DNA of 64,000 nt. Origin: Macrococcus capreoli (GTDB lineage: Bacteria; Bacillota; Bacilli; Staphylococcales; Staphylococcaceae). A program made the position numbers and the translations under genes. Below are positions 8,811 through 17,985 of this stretch, in pieces. How positions within the stretch are numbered: the first letter of the stretch is position 1; the number at the start of each line of letters is the position of its first letter. The notes below the pieces were generated by a model, which saw nothing but the letters and a program-made list of their open reading frames with translations, was not told where the DNA came from and did not search any database. Location of the stretch: the NCBI RefSeq assembly GCF_025628935.1, contig NZ_JAOTIS010000001.1, forward strand, positions 248,001 to 312,000. The letters are read 5' to 3'.

Positions 8811-11169
8811 TATGTTCACCTCGATTCTGTCTTAATCTGATTAATGTGTAAATACCGATGCCGGCAATACCTAATACGCTTGATTCAAATAAAGTATCAA
8901 AGCCACGGAAATCAACTAATATCACGTTAACCATATTCTTTCCGGCAGCTAAATCGTATACATGTTTAATGTAATAGTCAGCTATGGATGGATATAACTT
9001 ATTGCTATAAGCAGCGAGTGCGATAACCGTGACACAAATTCCAGCTAGCAGTGCAATCACAAAGTTTGTGAGTTTAAATGTAGCACTTTCTTTATGGCGA
9101 TATTGTTTCGGCAAATGATAGAAACACATTAAGAATAATGCCGTTGAAATTGTTTCGATTGCAAGTTGTGTTAATGCTAGGTCCGGCGCATTAAAGAAGA
9201 CGAACAGTAATGCAATAGAATAACCGATCGCACTTAACATGATGATACTAAATAAACGGGATTGTGCTTTTAATATCATGATTGTTGCAATTAATATAAT
9301 ACCGACAAGTATCATTTCATACGGTTGAATTGTACTCAACGATTTAAAGTTAATCGCGACCGAATGATTGATAAATACATAAACGGTCATTAAGATTAAG
9401 GTCACTAAAATGGCAGACATACTAAATCGAATCGTCTTAAAGACTAAAAATTGATTGATCGATTTACTTGTTGTTTGCGAATGTTTCAGTAAGAAATCAT
9501 AACCGTGATTTAAGCTGAATCGTTCCGGTAACACTGAATAAAGTTTAGACCAGTGCTGATATGTAGCAACAAGCAATGCACCGAACACAATAATTGCTAA
9601 TGTTATGAGTAACGGTGAATTAATACCATGGAAATGATGAATATGTGCAACATCAACATGTTGGTTAGTAATACTTGCTGTAGCTGCCGTTAATAATGGT
9701 AAAAAGACATTTGGCACGATAGAGATGATTAACATCATCGTAATCAATACGATAGGAGAAACTAATAATAACAATGGTGCTTCGTGTGGTGGTTTCTCAC
9801 TCGTATTGTCTTTCGGATGACCGAAGAATATATCTTTTAATAATTTAATACAGTAAATAAAAGTAAACATACTGCCGATAAACATTAACAGTAGCGCAAT
9901 TATTGATAGTATCAAATGAGATGACATCGCATGATTTACGACATTCAGCACTGCAGTAATAAACATCTCTTTACTTAAGAAACCATTAAACGGTGGCACA
10001 CCCGCCATGCTTAATAAGCCGAGACAACTCATCGTGAACGTAACGGGCATCATTGTCAGCAAGCCATTTAATTTACGAATATCGCGTGTTCCAGTTTCGT
10101 GATCGATAATACCGACTGTCATAAACAAAGCACCTTTAAACGATGCATGATTTAATATATGAAAGACACTTGCAGTAATAGCGATAATATACATCTCTTT
10201 AAACTGATTTGAAAAGGCGAAAGATCCTAATCCTAACAATGACATAATTAAACCGAGTTGACTAATCGTACTAAATGCAAGCACACCTTTTAAATCTTTC
10301 TGGTTTACAGCTTTAATCGATGCAAAGCACATCGTAAACAAACCGATAAAGATTAAACTATATGTCCAGATTGCACTCACAGCAAAAATAGGTGTTAATC
10401 GTGCGACTAAATATATACCTGCTTTGACCATCGTAGCTGAATGTAAGTACGCACTTACGGGTGTAGGTGCTTCCATTGCATCTGGTAACCAAATATGAAA
10501 TGGGAATTGTGCTGATTTTGTACAGGCAGCAAGTAATACGAGTATTAATGCGAGTGGAAATAATGGATGCTGTTGAATCGTTGAAGATTGATTAATCATT
10601 TCAGTAATAGACGTCGTGTCTGTGATGGTGATGAGTATCGCAATCCCACCTAACAACATTAATCCACCAAATACCGTAATGAGCATAGATTTTAAAGCAC
10701 CTTGAATTGATCGCGCTTTAACATACCAGAATGATATTAATAAGAAGCTGGAAATGCTTGTTAGCTCCCAGAACATATAAAGCGCTAAAATATTATCACT
10801 TAAAACAACGCCAAGCATGGCGCCCATAAATAATAATAAATAAGTATAGAATTTACCTAGTTCCTCACGGTGACTTAAATAATGAATGGAATAGAACACA
10901 ACTAAAGCACCAATGATTGAAATTAACAGTGCAAATAATAAACCAATCCCGTCAATTTTGAAGTTGAGATTCAAGCCGATGCTTGGCATCCAACGATGTG
11001 ATTCAAAGAATGGAGGATTGATGTTTGATAGTTTGCTGATAAAAAATAAAGAAGCAATCACTGGAACGGGTAATACGAACCAGCCTGTATGAATTTTACT
11101 GAATTGCTTCTGAATGACGACTGGTAATAAAGCTGCAATAAAGGGCAGCAATACAATCCAAAGTATCAT
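8794..11169 (-). CDS. mnhA: Na+/H+ antiporter subunit A
   Basis: A 791-residue subunit, close to the S. aureus length. It joins a NuoL-like antiporter module (KSAQFPFHIWLPDAMEAPTPVSAYLHSATMVKAG, given here as the stretch near 220-255) to a C-terminal NuoJ-like part containing FFNAPDLALTQLAIETIS. It is the largest proton-translocating subunit of the complex. The start is ATG 11169 (MILWIVLLPF), preceded by GGGAGG; a longer reading to 11289 adds an unrelated leader. It heads the operon, with a -10 TATAAT at 11192-11197 on the minus strand. Confidence 0.93.
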   Translation of the reverse strand: MILWIVLLPFIAALLPVVIQKQFSKIHTGWFVLPVPVIASLFFISKLSNINPPFFESHRWMPSIGLNLNFKIDGIGLLFALLISIIGALVVFYSIHYLSHREELGKFYTYLLLFMGAMLGVVLSDNILALYMFWELTSISSFLLISFWYVKARSIQGALKSMLITVFGGLMLLGGIAILITITDTTSITEMINQSSTIQQHPLFPLALILVLLAACTKSAQFPFHIWLPDAMEAPTPVSAYLHSATMVKAGIYLVARLTPIFAVSAIWTYSLIFIGLFTMCFASIKAVNQKDLKGVLAFSTISQLGLIMSLLGLGSFAFSNQFKEMYIIAITASVFHILNHASFKGALFMTVGIIDHETGTRDIRKLNGLLTMMPVTFTMSCLGLLSMAGVPPFNGFLSKEMFITAVLNVVNHAMSSHLILSIIALLLMFIGSMFTFIYCIKLLKDIFFGHPKDNTSEKPPHEAPLLLLVSPIVLITMMLIISIVPNVFLPLLTAATASITNQHVDVAHIHHFHGINSPLLITLAIIVFGALLVATYQHWSKLYSVLPERFSLNHGYDFLLKHSQTTSKSINQFLVFKTIRFSMSAILVTLILMTVYVFINHSVAINFKSLSTIQPYEMILVGIILIATIMILKAQSRLFSIIMLSAIGYSIALLFVFFNAPDLALTQLAIETISTALFLMCFYHLPKQYRHKESATFKLTNFVIALLAGICVTVIALAAYSNKLYPSIADYYIKHVYDLAAGKNMVNVILVDFRGFDTLFESSVLGIAGIGIYTLIRLRQNRGEHNEKTK

Positions 11170-11191
11170 AAAGTAACCTCCCTTACATTCT

Positions 11192-11197
11192 ATTATA
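11192..11197 (-). promoter_or_regulatory. Candidate -10 element of the mnh operon
   Basis: A perfect TATAAT on the minus strand, 22 bases ahead of mnhA. The -35 is poor, so activation or a second promoter is possible. It is the only consensus -10 in the gap. Confidence 0.45.
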
Positions 11198-11314
11198 CAA
11201 GAAAAATGATGCATTGAATTGCAGCTGAAACGCATACCCGATTCATAGACGTTATTCCTTAAATAAGAAGAAACAAAAAATAAATTCATAAAACGTCAAA
11301 GAATTGTCACTTTT

Positions 11315-11698
11315 TTATTGAGGGAAAGTGAATTGATATTGGCGCTCATAATCCTTTTTAATAGAAGCAAGTGTTTCAAGCGCTTTCCTATTAAAAGGTG
11401 TATCGTCCGTTTGTAATTTTAGTTCCATTTTAGCAACGGCTTGAATCAGTGACGCTGTATATGGTAGAAACGCTTCAGTGTAAGGTTTGAGTAAATTGGC
11501 ATCGACAACACGTTTTTCATGGTGTGCTAACGCTTTACGTTCGTGGAAGAAGACATTTTCAACTTCCCCACGACTATGTAAGTCACCTTGCATTGGATGT
11601 GTTATGACGCTCACGACACTAACTAAAACACCATGCGGTTGTTCTTCAATTTTTTCTACAATATAAATTCCTGATTTGTGCATAAGTCTAAAGTACAT
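11315..11698 (-). CDS. KapB-like protein (kinase-associated protein B family)
   Basis: A 127-residue protein similar to Bacillus KapB, first described as helping the KinB sensor kinase. Here there is no signal peptide or lipobox cysteine, so it should be cytosolic. Conserved-looking parts are the N-terminal beta-rich domain (YIVEKIEEQPHGVLVSVVSV) and a charged helical C-terminus. The start at 11698 fits AAAAGGATGAT upstream better than the ATG at 11707. It is divergent from ppiB and next to mnhA, an arrangement also found in staphylococci. Its role without sporulation is unknown. Confidence 0.7.
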   Translation of the reverse strand: MYFRLMHKSGIYIVEKIEEQPHGVLVSVVSVITHPMQGDLHSRGEVENVFFHERKALAHHEKRVVDANLLKPYTEAFLPYTASLIQAVAKMELKLQTDDTPFNRKALETLASIKKDYERQYQFTFPQ

Positions 11699-11759
11699 AT
11701 TTATCATCCTTTTGTGTTAATATATTATGGTAATAATCATATCATGAAGGAGTAAAAAA

Positions 11760-12353
11760 ATGACTAATTTTCCGCAATTAAATACAGAAGTTTCTGAAAA
11801 TGAACGTTTAGTAGAAATGGTGACGACAAAAGGGACGATGAAATTAAAATTATTTCCTGAAATCGCTCCTAAAACTGTAGAAAACTTTATTCAATTATCT
11901 GAAAAAGGATATTATGAAGGTATTATTTTTCACCGTGTAATTAATGATTTCATGATTCAAGGTGGAGACCCGACTGGTACAGGTATGGGTGGCGAAAGTA
12001 TTTATGGTGATAAATTTGAAGATGAATTCTCAATGGATGCATATAACCTATATGGTGCGTTATCTATGGCGAATGCTGGGCCGAATACGAACGGTTCACA
12101 ATTCTTTATCGTCCAAATGAAACAAGTACCAGCACAAATGTTATCACAATTAAAACAAGGTGGATGGCCTGAAGAGATTGTTGAGAAATATGCTGAAATA
12201 GGTGGAACACCTTGGTTAGATCAAAAGCATACCGTGTTCGGTCAGTTAGTTGAAGGATTTGACGTATTAGAAACAATCGCGAATGTTCAAGTAGGTCCAC
12301 AAGATAAACCATTAGAAGACGTTGTGATTGAGAAGATTAACGTGTTGAAATAG
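11760..12353 (+). CDS. ppiB: Peptidyl-prolyl cis-trans isomerase, cyclophilin type
   Basis: A 197-residue cytosolic cyclophilin. The active-site blocks are present: [19 protein letters not shown] near 60-78, [16 protein letters not shown] near 101-116, and [14 protein letters not shown] near 157. It catalyses proline isomerisation during protein folding. GAAGGAG lies just before the ATG. A dispersed repeat element and a strong terminator follow. Confidence 0.95.
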   Translation: MTNFPQLNTEVSENERLVEMVTTKGTMKLKLFPEIAPKTVENFIQLSEKGYYEGIIFHRVINDFMIQGGDPTGTGMGGESIYGDKFEDEFSMDAYNLYGALSMANAGPNTNGSQFFIVQMKQVPAQMLSQLKQGGWPEEIVEKYAEIGGTPWLDQKHTVFGQLVEGFDVLETIANVQVGPQDKPLEDVVIEKINVLK

Positions 12354-12365
12354 AATCGTGTTAGT

Positions 12366-12498
12366 TCGACAGCCTTTGAAACGGCGTCTCCAAAGCAGAC
12401 GCTAGGTAAACTTCAACAATTCCTTCAAAATCAAAGAGCGATTTTTTTGGAATTGTCTCCAGTTTACTTGCGTCTAAACGCTTTGTCGACAGCCTTTG
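12366..12498. repeat. Dispersed intergenic repeat, copy A
   Basis: A 133-base element bounded by two exact copies of TCGACAGCCTTTG (12366-12378 and 12486-12498, 120 bases apart). Inside are a GCGTCT/AGACGC hairpin, a GTAAACT/AGTTTAC inverted repeat and a TCAAAGAGCGATTTTT core. Related copies lie at 36159, 54472 and 60508. The right end touches a terminator hairpin. No coding capacity is seen. Confidence 0.85.
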
Positions 12499-12537
12499 GA
12501 ATAAGTCATGAAATGTTCATGACTTATTCTTTTTTTA
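12499..12537 (+). terminator. Strong terminator after ppiB and repeat copy A
   Basis: GAATAAGTCATGAA pairs perfectly with TTCATGACTTATTC around a 3-base loop and is followed by eight T residues. Confidence 0.9.
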
Positions 12538-12584
12538 TCGTTTTTTAATGCTATAATATTTTATTAGATTAGGGGTGATTCGTG

Positions 12585-12785
12585 ATGATGGAATTTTTAT
12601 ATTTTCCAGAAAATAAATGGGAATACGTACCTGCAGTCATGTCATTAATTTTCTTTATGACACTTGCGTATTTATCATTTAAAATGTTTATTAGAAATTC
12701 AAAGCAACAAGAAGAAAAATTCAAAGTTTTTGAAGCTGAAGTCATGAAGAAGTTAGAGGATGAGCGCCATGAATCCAGACTTTAA
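12585..12785 (+). CDS. Small single-span membrane protein, unknown function
   Basis: A 66-residue protein with one membrane segment (about 13-33) followed by a basic, then highly charged helical tail that could form a coiled coil. The ATG at 12585 sits 7 bases after AGGGGTG; GTG 12582 is too close. It overlaps the next gene, so the two are likely coupled. I do not recognise the family. Confidence 0.65.
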   Translation: MMEFLYFPENKWEYVPAVMSLIFFMTLAYLSFKMFIRNSKQQEEKFKVFEAEVMKKLEDERHESRL

Positions 12786-13026
12786 TATCGCGATGTACAA
12801 AATCTTAAACGATTGGAATCCTATGCAGCTTGAAGATGCAACACAAGGTGATATGGAATATTATGAGATCATGGATTTAGTCCACCAAAAATTACCGTTT
12901 GAAGAAACGGTTAGCCGCATTTCTGAAGTATTTCTGCATAGTTTTGAACAGTCACCTCAAAAAGAAGAAATTACAGACATATTAAATAAAATATATCAAC
13001 TTAAGGCAACTTGCGAAATCGTGTAG
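12769..13026 (+). CDS. YugE-like DUF1871 family protein
   Basis: An 85-residue acidic cytosolic protein similar to the DUF1871/YugE family, recognised by the N-terminal LNDWNPM segment and helical remainder. Function is unknown. The ATG at 12769 follows GAGGATG; an in-frame ATG at 12760 overlaps that site. It overlaps the upstream gene and precedes yugI, the same order as yugE to yugI in Bacillus. Confidence 0.7.
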   Translation: MNPDFNIAMYKILNDWNPMQLEDATQGDMEYYEIMDLVHQKLPFEETVSRISEVFLHSFEQSPQKEEITDILNKIYQLKATCEIV

Positions 13027-13099
13027 CATATGATGTTACATGATTTTTTTTATGTTCATTTTTATGGTAAAATTAGAATATTAAAAATGAGGGATAAAT

Positions 13100-13474
13100 A
13101 TGATGAATAAAAAGTATAAAAAGGGTCAGTTTATTAAAGTTAAAGTTACAGGTATTCAACCGTACGGTGCATTTGTAGAAACCGAAAATCATACTGAAGG
13201 ATTAATCCACATTTCAGAAGTAATGAATGATTATGTTCATAATTTGAATTTATTTCTCTCAGTCGGACAAATTGTTAAAGCAAAGATTCTTGATATTTCT
13301 GAAGATGGTAAATTAAATTTATCATTGAAAGAGAATGATTACTTTAAACGTCAGGAACGTAAGAAAGAGAAAAAATCAGTATTAGAAGAATTAAAACAAC
13401 CAGAAAATATCGGATTTCAATCATTGCGTGAGAAATTGCCGGAGTGGGTTGAGAAAGGGAAGAAGCTCCAGTAA
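13100..13474 (+). CDS. yugI: S1 RNA-binding domain protein YugI/CvfD type
   Basis: A 124-residue protein with one S1 domain at about 6-75 (GQFIKVKVTGIQPYGAFVE, GLIHISEV, ISEDGKLNLSLK) and a lysine-rich tail. YugI/CvfD proteins bind RNA and ribosomes and modulate expression. An ATG at 13103 is an equally good start. It stands alone between two short gaps with its own terminator. Confidence 0.88.
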   Translation: MMNKKYKKGQFIKVKVTGIQPYGAFVETENHTEGLIHISEVMNDYVHNLNLFLSVGQIVKAKILDISEDGKLNLSLKENDYFKRQERKKEKKSVLEELKQPENIGFQSLREKLPEWVEKGKKLQ

Positions 13475-13496
13475 TAAAGGGGCTTCTTTTCTTATT
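13459..13496 (+). terminator. Terminator at the end of yugI
   Basis: AAGAAGC pairs with GCTTCTT and a T-rich tail follows. The left arm overlaps the last codons of yugI. Confidence 0.7.
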
Positions 13497-13500
13497 TTAT

Positions 13501-13514
13501 TGCATATTCATGCA
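13501..13514. promoter_or_regulatory. Candidate ARG box upstream of rocA
   Basis: TGCATATTCATGCA fits the ArgR/AhrC pattern TGNATWWWWATNCA at 13 of 14 positions. It lies about 40 bases ahead of a possible -35 and 112 bases before rocA. AhrC activates catabolic roc genes in Bacillus, so the location fits. A box with nearly the same core lies ahead of argG. Confidence 0.5.
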
Positions 13515-13625
13515 TAAAAAATTATTTTGAAAATTTGAGCAATAAGGGTTGAAGTATTTCTTAAAATTCGTCATTATAGAGTATGTAAGGGTTTTCTATT
13601 AAACAAACAAAGAGGAGGCAATGTA

Positions 13626-15170
13626 ATGATTTCGTACAAACACGAACCATTCACAGACTTTAGCATCGAAGAAAATAAACAAGCGATGTTAAAAGGATTA
13701 GAAACAGTTAACGCATATTTAGGAGAAGATTATCCATTAGTAATCGGTGGAGAACGCATTTTAACAGATAACAAATTACGTTCTTTCAATCCTGCAAATA
13801 GAGAAGAAACAATTGGTCACGTATCTCAAGCGACACAAGAACACGCTGAGAAAGCGATGGCAATTGCGAAAGAAACATTTGAATCTTGGAGAAAGTCAGA
13901 TCCAGCAATGCGCGCTGATATTCTTTTCCGCGCTGCAGCAATCATTCGTCGTAGAAAGCATGAGTTCTCTGCTTTATTAATTAAAGAAGCAGGTAAACCA
14001 TGGAACGAAGCAGATGCAGATACTGCTGAATGTATTGACTTCCTTGAGTTTTATGGACGCGAAATGTTACGTCTTAAAGACGGTGTTAAAGTTGAAAGCC
14101 GTCCAGGCGAATACAACCGTTATGATTACATTCCATTAGGTGTTGGTGTTGTTATTTCACCTTGGAACTTCCCATTAGCAATTATGGCGGGTACAACTGT
14201 TGCACCACTTGTAACAGGTAACACAGTATTATTAAAGCCATCTTCAAACACTTCAGTTGTCGCTTACAAGTTCATTGAAGTATTAGAAGAAGCAGGTATG
14301 CCAAAAGGTGTCGTAAACTACATCCCTGGTTCAAGCCGTGACATCGGTGACTTCATCGTGGATCATGTTGATACACGTTTCATCTCATTCACTGGTAGTC
14401 GTGACGTAGGTGTTCATATTTATGAACGTGCTGCAAAAGTTCACGAAGGTCAATTAAACTTAAAACGTGTTATCGCTGAAATGGGTGGTAAAGATACAAT
14501 CGTAGTTGACGCTGAAGCTGATTTAGAATTAGCTGCTGAATCAATCGTAAAATCTGCATTTGGATTCTCTGGCCAAAAATGTTCAGCATGTTCTCGTGCT
14601 ATCGTATTAGAAGAAGTGTACGATGAAGTTGTAGCGAAAGTAAAAGAAAAAGCTGAAAAATTAACAGTAGGTAACCCAGAAACAAATGAACACTTTATGG
14701 GACCAGTGATCGACGAAAAATCATTAAACAAAATTAAAGAATATATCGAAATCGGTAAACAAGAAGGTAAATTATTAGTGGGTGGTACAACTGATGAAGC
14801 AGTAGGAAACTTTGTTCATCCTACAGTATTCGTTGATGTTAAACATGATGACCGCATTATGCAAGAAGAAATCTTTGGCCCTGTTGTAGGTATCGCTAAA
14901 GCGAAAGACTTCACTGAAGCGATTCAATTTGCAAATGACACAGATTATGGTTTAACAGGTGCAGTCATTACAAACAACCGTGAACATTTAGAAGAAGCAC
15001 GTCGTGACTTCCACGTAGGTAACTTATATTTCAACCGTGGATGTACAGGTGCAATCGTTGGATACCAACCATTCGGTGGATTCAAAATGTCAGGTACAGA
15101 CTCTAAAGCAGGTGGACCAGACTATTTAGTATTACACATGCAAGGTAAAACAACTTCTGAAATGTTATAA
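13626..15170 (+). CDS. rocA: L-glutamate gamma-semialdehyde dehydrogenase (delta-1-pyrroline-5-carboxylate dehydrogenase)
   Basis: A 514-residue aldehyde dehydrogenase of the RocA/PruA class. [14 protein letters not shown] is at about 178-191, FTGSRDVG at about 256, the general-base glutamate in EMGGKD near 286, and the catalytic cysteine in GQKCSACSR near 320. It oxidises glutamate semialdehyde from proline or ornithine to glutamate with NAD+. AGAGGAGG precedes the ATG. With rocD and gudB it converts ornithine to 2-oxoglutarate. A hairpin between rocA and rocD may reduce read-through. TTGAAG at 13549 is a candidate -35. Confidence 0.95.
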   Translation: MISYKHEPFTDFSIEENKQAMLKGLETVNAYLGEDYPLVIGGERILTDNKLRSFNPANREETIGHVSQATQEHAEKAMAIAKETFESWRKSDPAMRADILFRAAAIIRRRKHEFSALLIKEAGKPWNEADADTAECIDFLEFYGREMLRLKDGVKVESRPGEYNRYDYIPLGVGVVISPWNFPLAIMAGTTVAPLVTGNTVLLKPSSNTSVVAYKFIEVLEEAGMPKGVVNYIPGSSRDIGDFIVDHVDTRFISFTGSRDVGVHIYERAAKVHEGQLNLKRVIAEMGGKDTIVVDAEADLELAAESIVKSAFGFSGQKCSACSRAIVLEEVYDEVVAKVKEKAEKLTVGNPETNEHFMGPVIDEKSLNKIKEYIEIGKQEGKLLVGGTTDEAVGNFVHPTVFVDVKHDDRIMQEEIFGPVVGIAKAKDFTEAIQFANDTDYGLTGAVITNNREHLEEARRDFHVGNLYFNRGCTGAIVGYQPFGGFKMSGTDSKAGGPDYLVLHMQGKTTSEML

Positions 15171-15216
15171 GATTGCTTTAGAACTTGTCTTTACACAATA
15201 AAATATTTAATTAAAT

Positions 15217-15246
15217 AAAGCAGTAGTGCAGGCACTACTGCTTTTA
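15217..15246 (+). terminator. Hairpin/terminator between rocA and rocD
   Basis: GCAGTAGTGC pairs perfectly with GCACTACTGC around a 2-base loop, followed by only four T residues. It may act as a partial terminator or processing site between related genes. Confidence 0.75.
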
Positions 15247-15264
15247 TAACAAAGGAGAATAATA

Positions 15265-16458
15265 ATGACGAAATCACAAGATATTATTGAAATCACAAAT
15301 CATTACGGTGCGCCAAACTATCATCCACTTCCAATCGTTATTTCTGAAGCTGAAGGTGTATGGGTAAAAGATCCTGAAGGAAACAAATATATGGATATGT
15401 TATCTGCTTATTCAGCAGTTAACCAAGGTCACCGTCATCCTAAGATTATTCAAGCGTTAAAAGATCAAGCGGACCGTGTAACATTAACATCACGTGCATT
15501 CCATAGTGATCAACTTGGCCCATGGTATGAAAAGATTTGTAAGCTTGCAGGTAAAGAAATGGTATTACCTATGAATACGGGTGCTGAAGCGGTTGAAACT
15601 GCAATTAAAGCAGCACGACGCTGGGCGTATGATGTGAAAGGTGTTGCAAAAGATCAAGCTGAAATTATCGCAATGAATGGTAACTTCCACGGCCGTACAA
15701 TGGCTGCTGTTTCATTATCGAGTGAAGCAGAATATCAACGTGGTTATGGTCCGTTATTAGGTGGCTTTAAATTAGTTGACTTTGGTGATATCGAGCAAAT
15801 TAAAGCAGCGATTACGCCGAACACTGCAGCAGTATTATTAGAGCCAATTCAAGGTGAAGCGGGTATCAACATTCCTCATGATGGTTTCTTAAAAGAAGTG
15901 CGTGACTTATGTACTGAAAATAACGTATTATTTATTGCTGACGAAATTCAAGCAGGTCTTGGACGTTCTGGTAAATTATTTGCTACTGATTGGGATAACG
16001 TTGTACCTGATATGTATATTTTAGGTAAAGCATTAGGTGGCGGCGTATTCCCTATCTCATGTGTATTAGCTGATAAAGAAGTGTTAGAAGTATTTAATGC
16101 TGGAAGTCACGGTTCTACATTCGGTGGGAACCCATTAGCATGTGCGGTATCTATGGCAGCATTAGACGTATTAGTTGATGAAAAATTAGCTGAACGTTCA
16201 TTAGAGTTAGGTGAATATTTCCAGGCTAAATTAAAAGAAATCGACAATCCAATCATTAAAGAAGTACGCGGCAAAGGTTTATTCATCGGTGTTGAATTAA
16301 CTGAAAATGCACGTCCTTACTGTGAACAATTAAAAGAATTAGGTTTATTATGTAAAGAAACACATGATACAGTGATTCGATTCGCGCCACCTTTAATCAT
16401 CTCTAAAGAAGATTTAGACTGGGCAATTGAAAAAGTTAAATCTGTATTTGAAAAATAA
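15265..16458 (+). CDS. rocD: Ornithine aminotransferase
   Basis: A 397-residue class III PLP aminotransferase. [15 protein letters not shown] is near 45-60, the PLP-phosphate region [12 protein letters not shown] near 104, [15 protein letters not shown] near 220, and the Schiff-base lysine in ILGKALGGG near 254. It moves the delta-amino group of ornithine to 2-oxoglutarate, giving glutamate semialdehyde and glutamate. AAAGGAG precedes the ATG. Its product is the substrate of RocA upstream. ArgD is an alternative class member, but length and context favour RocD. Confidence 0.93.
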   Translation: MTKSQDIIEITNHYGAPNYHPLPIVISEAEGVWVKDPEGNKYMDMLSAYSAVNQGHRHPKIIQALKDQADRVTLTSRAFHSDQLGPWYEKICKLAGKEMVLPMNTGAEAVETAIKAARRWAYDVKGVAKDQAEIIAMNGNFHGRTMAAVSLSSEAEYQRGYGPLLGGFKLVDFGDIEQIKAAITPNTAAVLLEPIQGEAGINIPHDGFLKEVRDLCTENNVLFIADEIQAGLGRSGKLFATDWDNVVPDMYILGKALGGGVFPISCVLADKEVLEVFNAGSHGSTFGGNPLACAVSMAALDVLVDEKLAERSLELGEYFQAKLKEIDNPIIKEVRGKGLFIGVELTENARPYCEQLKELGLLCKETHDTVIRFAPPLIISKEDLDWAIEKVKSVFEK

Positions 16459-16459
16459 A

Positions 16460-16473
16460 TGACAGCGTTTTCA
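16460..16473. promoter_or_regulatory. Consensus cre site (CcpA) before gudB
   Basis: TGACAGCGTTTTCA matches the catabolite-responsive element TGWNANCGNTNWCA at every fixed position. It lies in the 93-base rocD-gudB gap, upstream of a TACAAT -10 (16504-16509), and would allow glucose repression of glutamate catabolism. Confidence 0.75.
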
Positions 16474-16551
16474 AAAAGAGCTTTTAAAAGATTTTAAATA
16501 TGTTACAATAACAACAGAAGTATTTAAGAATGAAAAAAGAGGGCGAATAAC

Positions 16552-17799
16552 ATGTCAGAAAACACTACAAGTTTAGTATCATCTACACAAAATATTATTA
16601 AAGAAGCATTAGATAAACTTGGATTTGACGAAGGTATGTACGATTTAGTAAAAGAACCATTACGTTTATTAACAGTACGTATCCCAGTTAAAATGGATGA
16701 CGGAACTGTAAAAGTATTTACAGGCTACCGTGCACAACACAATGATGCAGTTGGACCAACAAAAGGTGGCGTACGTTTCCATCCAGACGTTGATGAAGAT
16801 GAAGTAAAAGCTTTATCAATGTGGATGACGTTAAAATGCGGTATCGTTGATTTACCATACGGTGGTGGTAAAGGTGGAATCGTTTGTGATCCACGTCAAA
16901 TGAGTATTCATGAAGTTGAACGTTTATCACGTGGGTATGTTCGTGCGATTTCTCAAATCGTAGGACCGACGAAAGATATTCCTGCACCAGACGTATTTAC
17001 AAACTCACAAATTATGGCATGGATGATGGATGAGTATAGTATGATGGATGCATTCAACTCTCCTGGATTCATTACAGGTAAACCAATCGTTTTAGGTGGC
17101 TCTCAAGGACGTGACCGTTCTACTGCATTAGGTGTTGTCATTGCCATCGAAGAAGCAGCGAAACGTCGCGGTAAACAAATTGCGGGATCACGTGTTGTAA
17201 TCCAAGGTTTTGGTAATGCAGGTAGCTTCTTAGCGAAGTTCTTATATGATATGGGTGCTAAAGTAGTAGGTATCTCAGATGCACACGGTGCATTACATGA
17301 TCCAAACGGATTAGATATTGATTACTTATTAGATCGTCGTGATAGTTTTGGTACTGTAACGAACCTTTTTGAAGATACAATTACAAATAAAGAATTATTT
17401 GAGTTAGATTGCGATATTTTAGTTCCGGCTGCGATTTCTAACCAAATTACGAAAGATAATGCGCATGATATTAAAGCTGAGATTGTTGTTGAAGCAGCGA
17501 ATGGTCCAACAACACCAGAAGCGACTAAGATTTTAACTGAACGCGGTATTTTATTAGTACCTGATGTATTAGCAAGTGCCGGTGGTGTTACTGTATCTTA
17601 CTTCGAGTGGGTACAAAACAACCAAGGTTACTACTGGACAGAAGAAGAAGTAAATGAAAAACTACGTGAAAAATTAGTTAAAGCATTTGATAATGTTTAT
17701 TCTTTAGCTGAATCTAGAAAGATTGATATGCGTTTAGCAGCATACATCGTTGGTATTAAACGTACAGCAGAAGCTGCACGTTACCGTGGATGGGCATAA
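16552..17799 (+). CDS. gudB: NAD-specific glutamate dehydrogenase
   Basis: A 415-residue hexameric-type glutamate dehydrogenase. LPYGGGKGGIVCDP near 102-115 contains the substrate-binding lysine; PAPDVFTN near 144 and the Rossmann VVIQGFGNAGS near 218 follow. It deaminates glutamate to 2-oxoglutarate and ammonia, completing ornithine/proline catabolism. AGAGGGCG precedes the ATG. A perfect cre site in the upstream gap predicts CcpA repression. RocG would be an equally valid name. Confidence 0.94.
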   Translation: MSENTTSLVSSTQNIIKEALDKLGFDEGMYDLVKEPLRLLTVRIPVKMDDGTVKVFTGYRAQHNDAVGPTKGGVRFHPDVDEDEVKALSMWMTLKCGIVDLPYGGGKGGIVCDPRQMSIHEVERLSRGYVRAISQIVGPTKDIPAPDVFTNSQIMAWMMDEYSMMDAFNSPGFITGKPIVLGGSQGRDRSTALGVVIAIEEAAKRRGKQIAGSRVVIQGFGNAGSFLAKFLYDMGAKVVGISDAHGALHDPNGLDIDYLLDRRDSFGTVTNLFEDTITNKELFELDCDILVPAAISNQITKDNAHDIKAEIVVEAANGPTTPEATKILTERGILLVPDVLASAGGVTVSYFEWVQNNQGYYWTEEEVNEKLREKLVKAFDNVYSLAESRKIDMRLAAYIVGIKRTAEAARYRGWA

Positions 17800-17806
17800 G
17801 ATGATT

Positions 17807-17836
17807 AGACACACTCTGATGGGTGTGTCTTTTTTG
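17807..17836 (+). terminator. Terminator after gudB
   Basis: AGACACAC pairs with GTGTGTCT, followed by a run of T residues. Confidence 0.85.
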
Positions 17837-17850
17837 TTTATATAGAGGTC

Positions 17851-17873
17851 GAAATTGGTGAATCCCCAATTTC
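17851..17873. promoter_or_regulatory. 23-bp palindrome 1 upstream of the iron alcohol dehydrogenase
   Basis: Arms GAAATTGG and CCAATTTC flank a 7-base centre. A near copy lies 41 bases downstream. No T run follows, so an operator is more likely than a terminator. The regulator is unknown. Confidence 0.55.
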
Positions 17874-17890
17874 AGAACAAGAATTCAACT

Positions 17891-17915
17891 CGAAATTGGA
17901 GGATCTCCAATTTCG
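17891..17915. promoter_or_regulatory. 25-bp palindrome 2 upstream of the iron alcohol dehydrogenase
   Basis: Arms CGAAATTGGAG and CTCCAATTTCG are perfectly complementary around GAT. It is 41 bases, about four helical turns, after palindrome 1 and 71 bases before the next start, suggesting paired binding sites for a dimeric repressor or activator. Confidence 0.6.
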
Positions 17916-17985
17916 TAAGCCATAATAATACACAAAATTAAAAATATCTTATACAATATAACCAAACAGAGAGGAGCAAACACAA

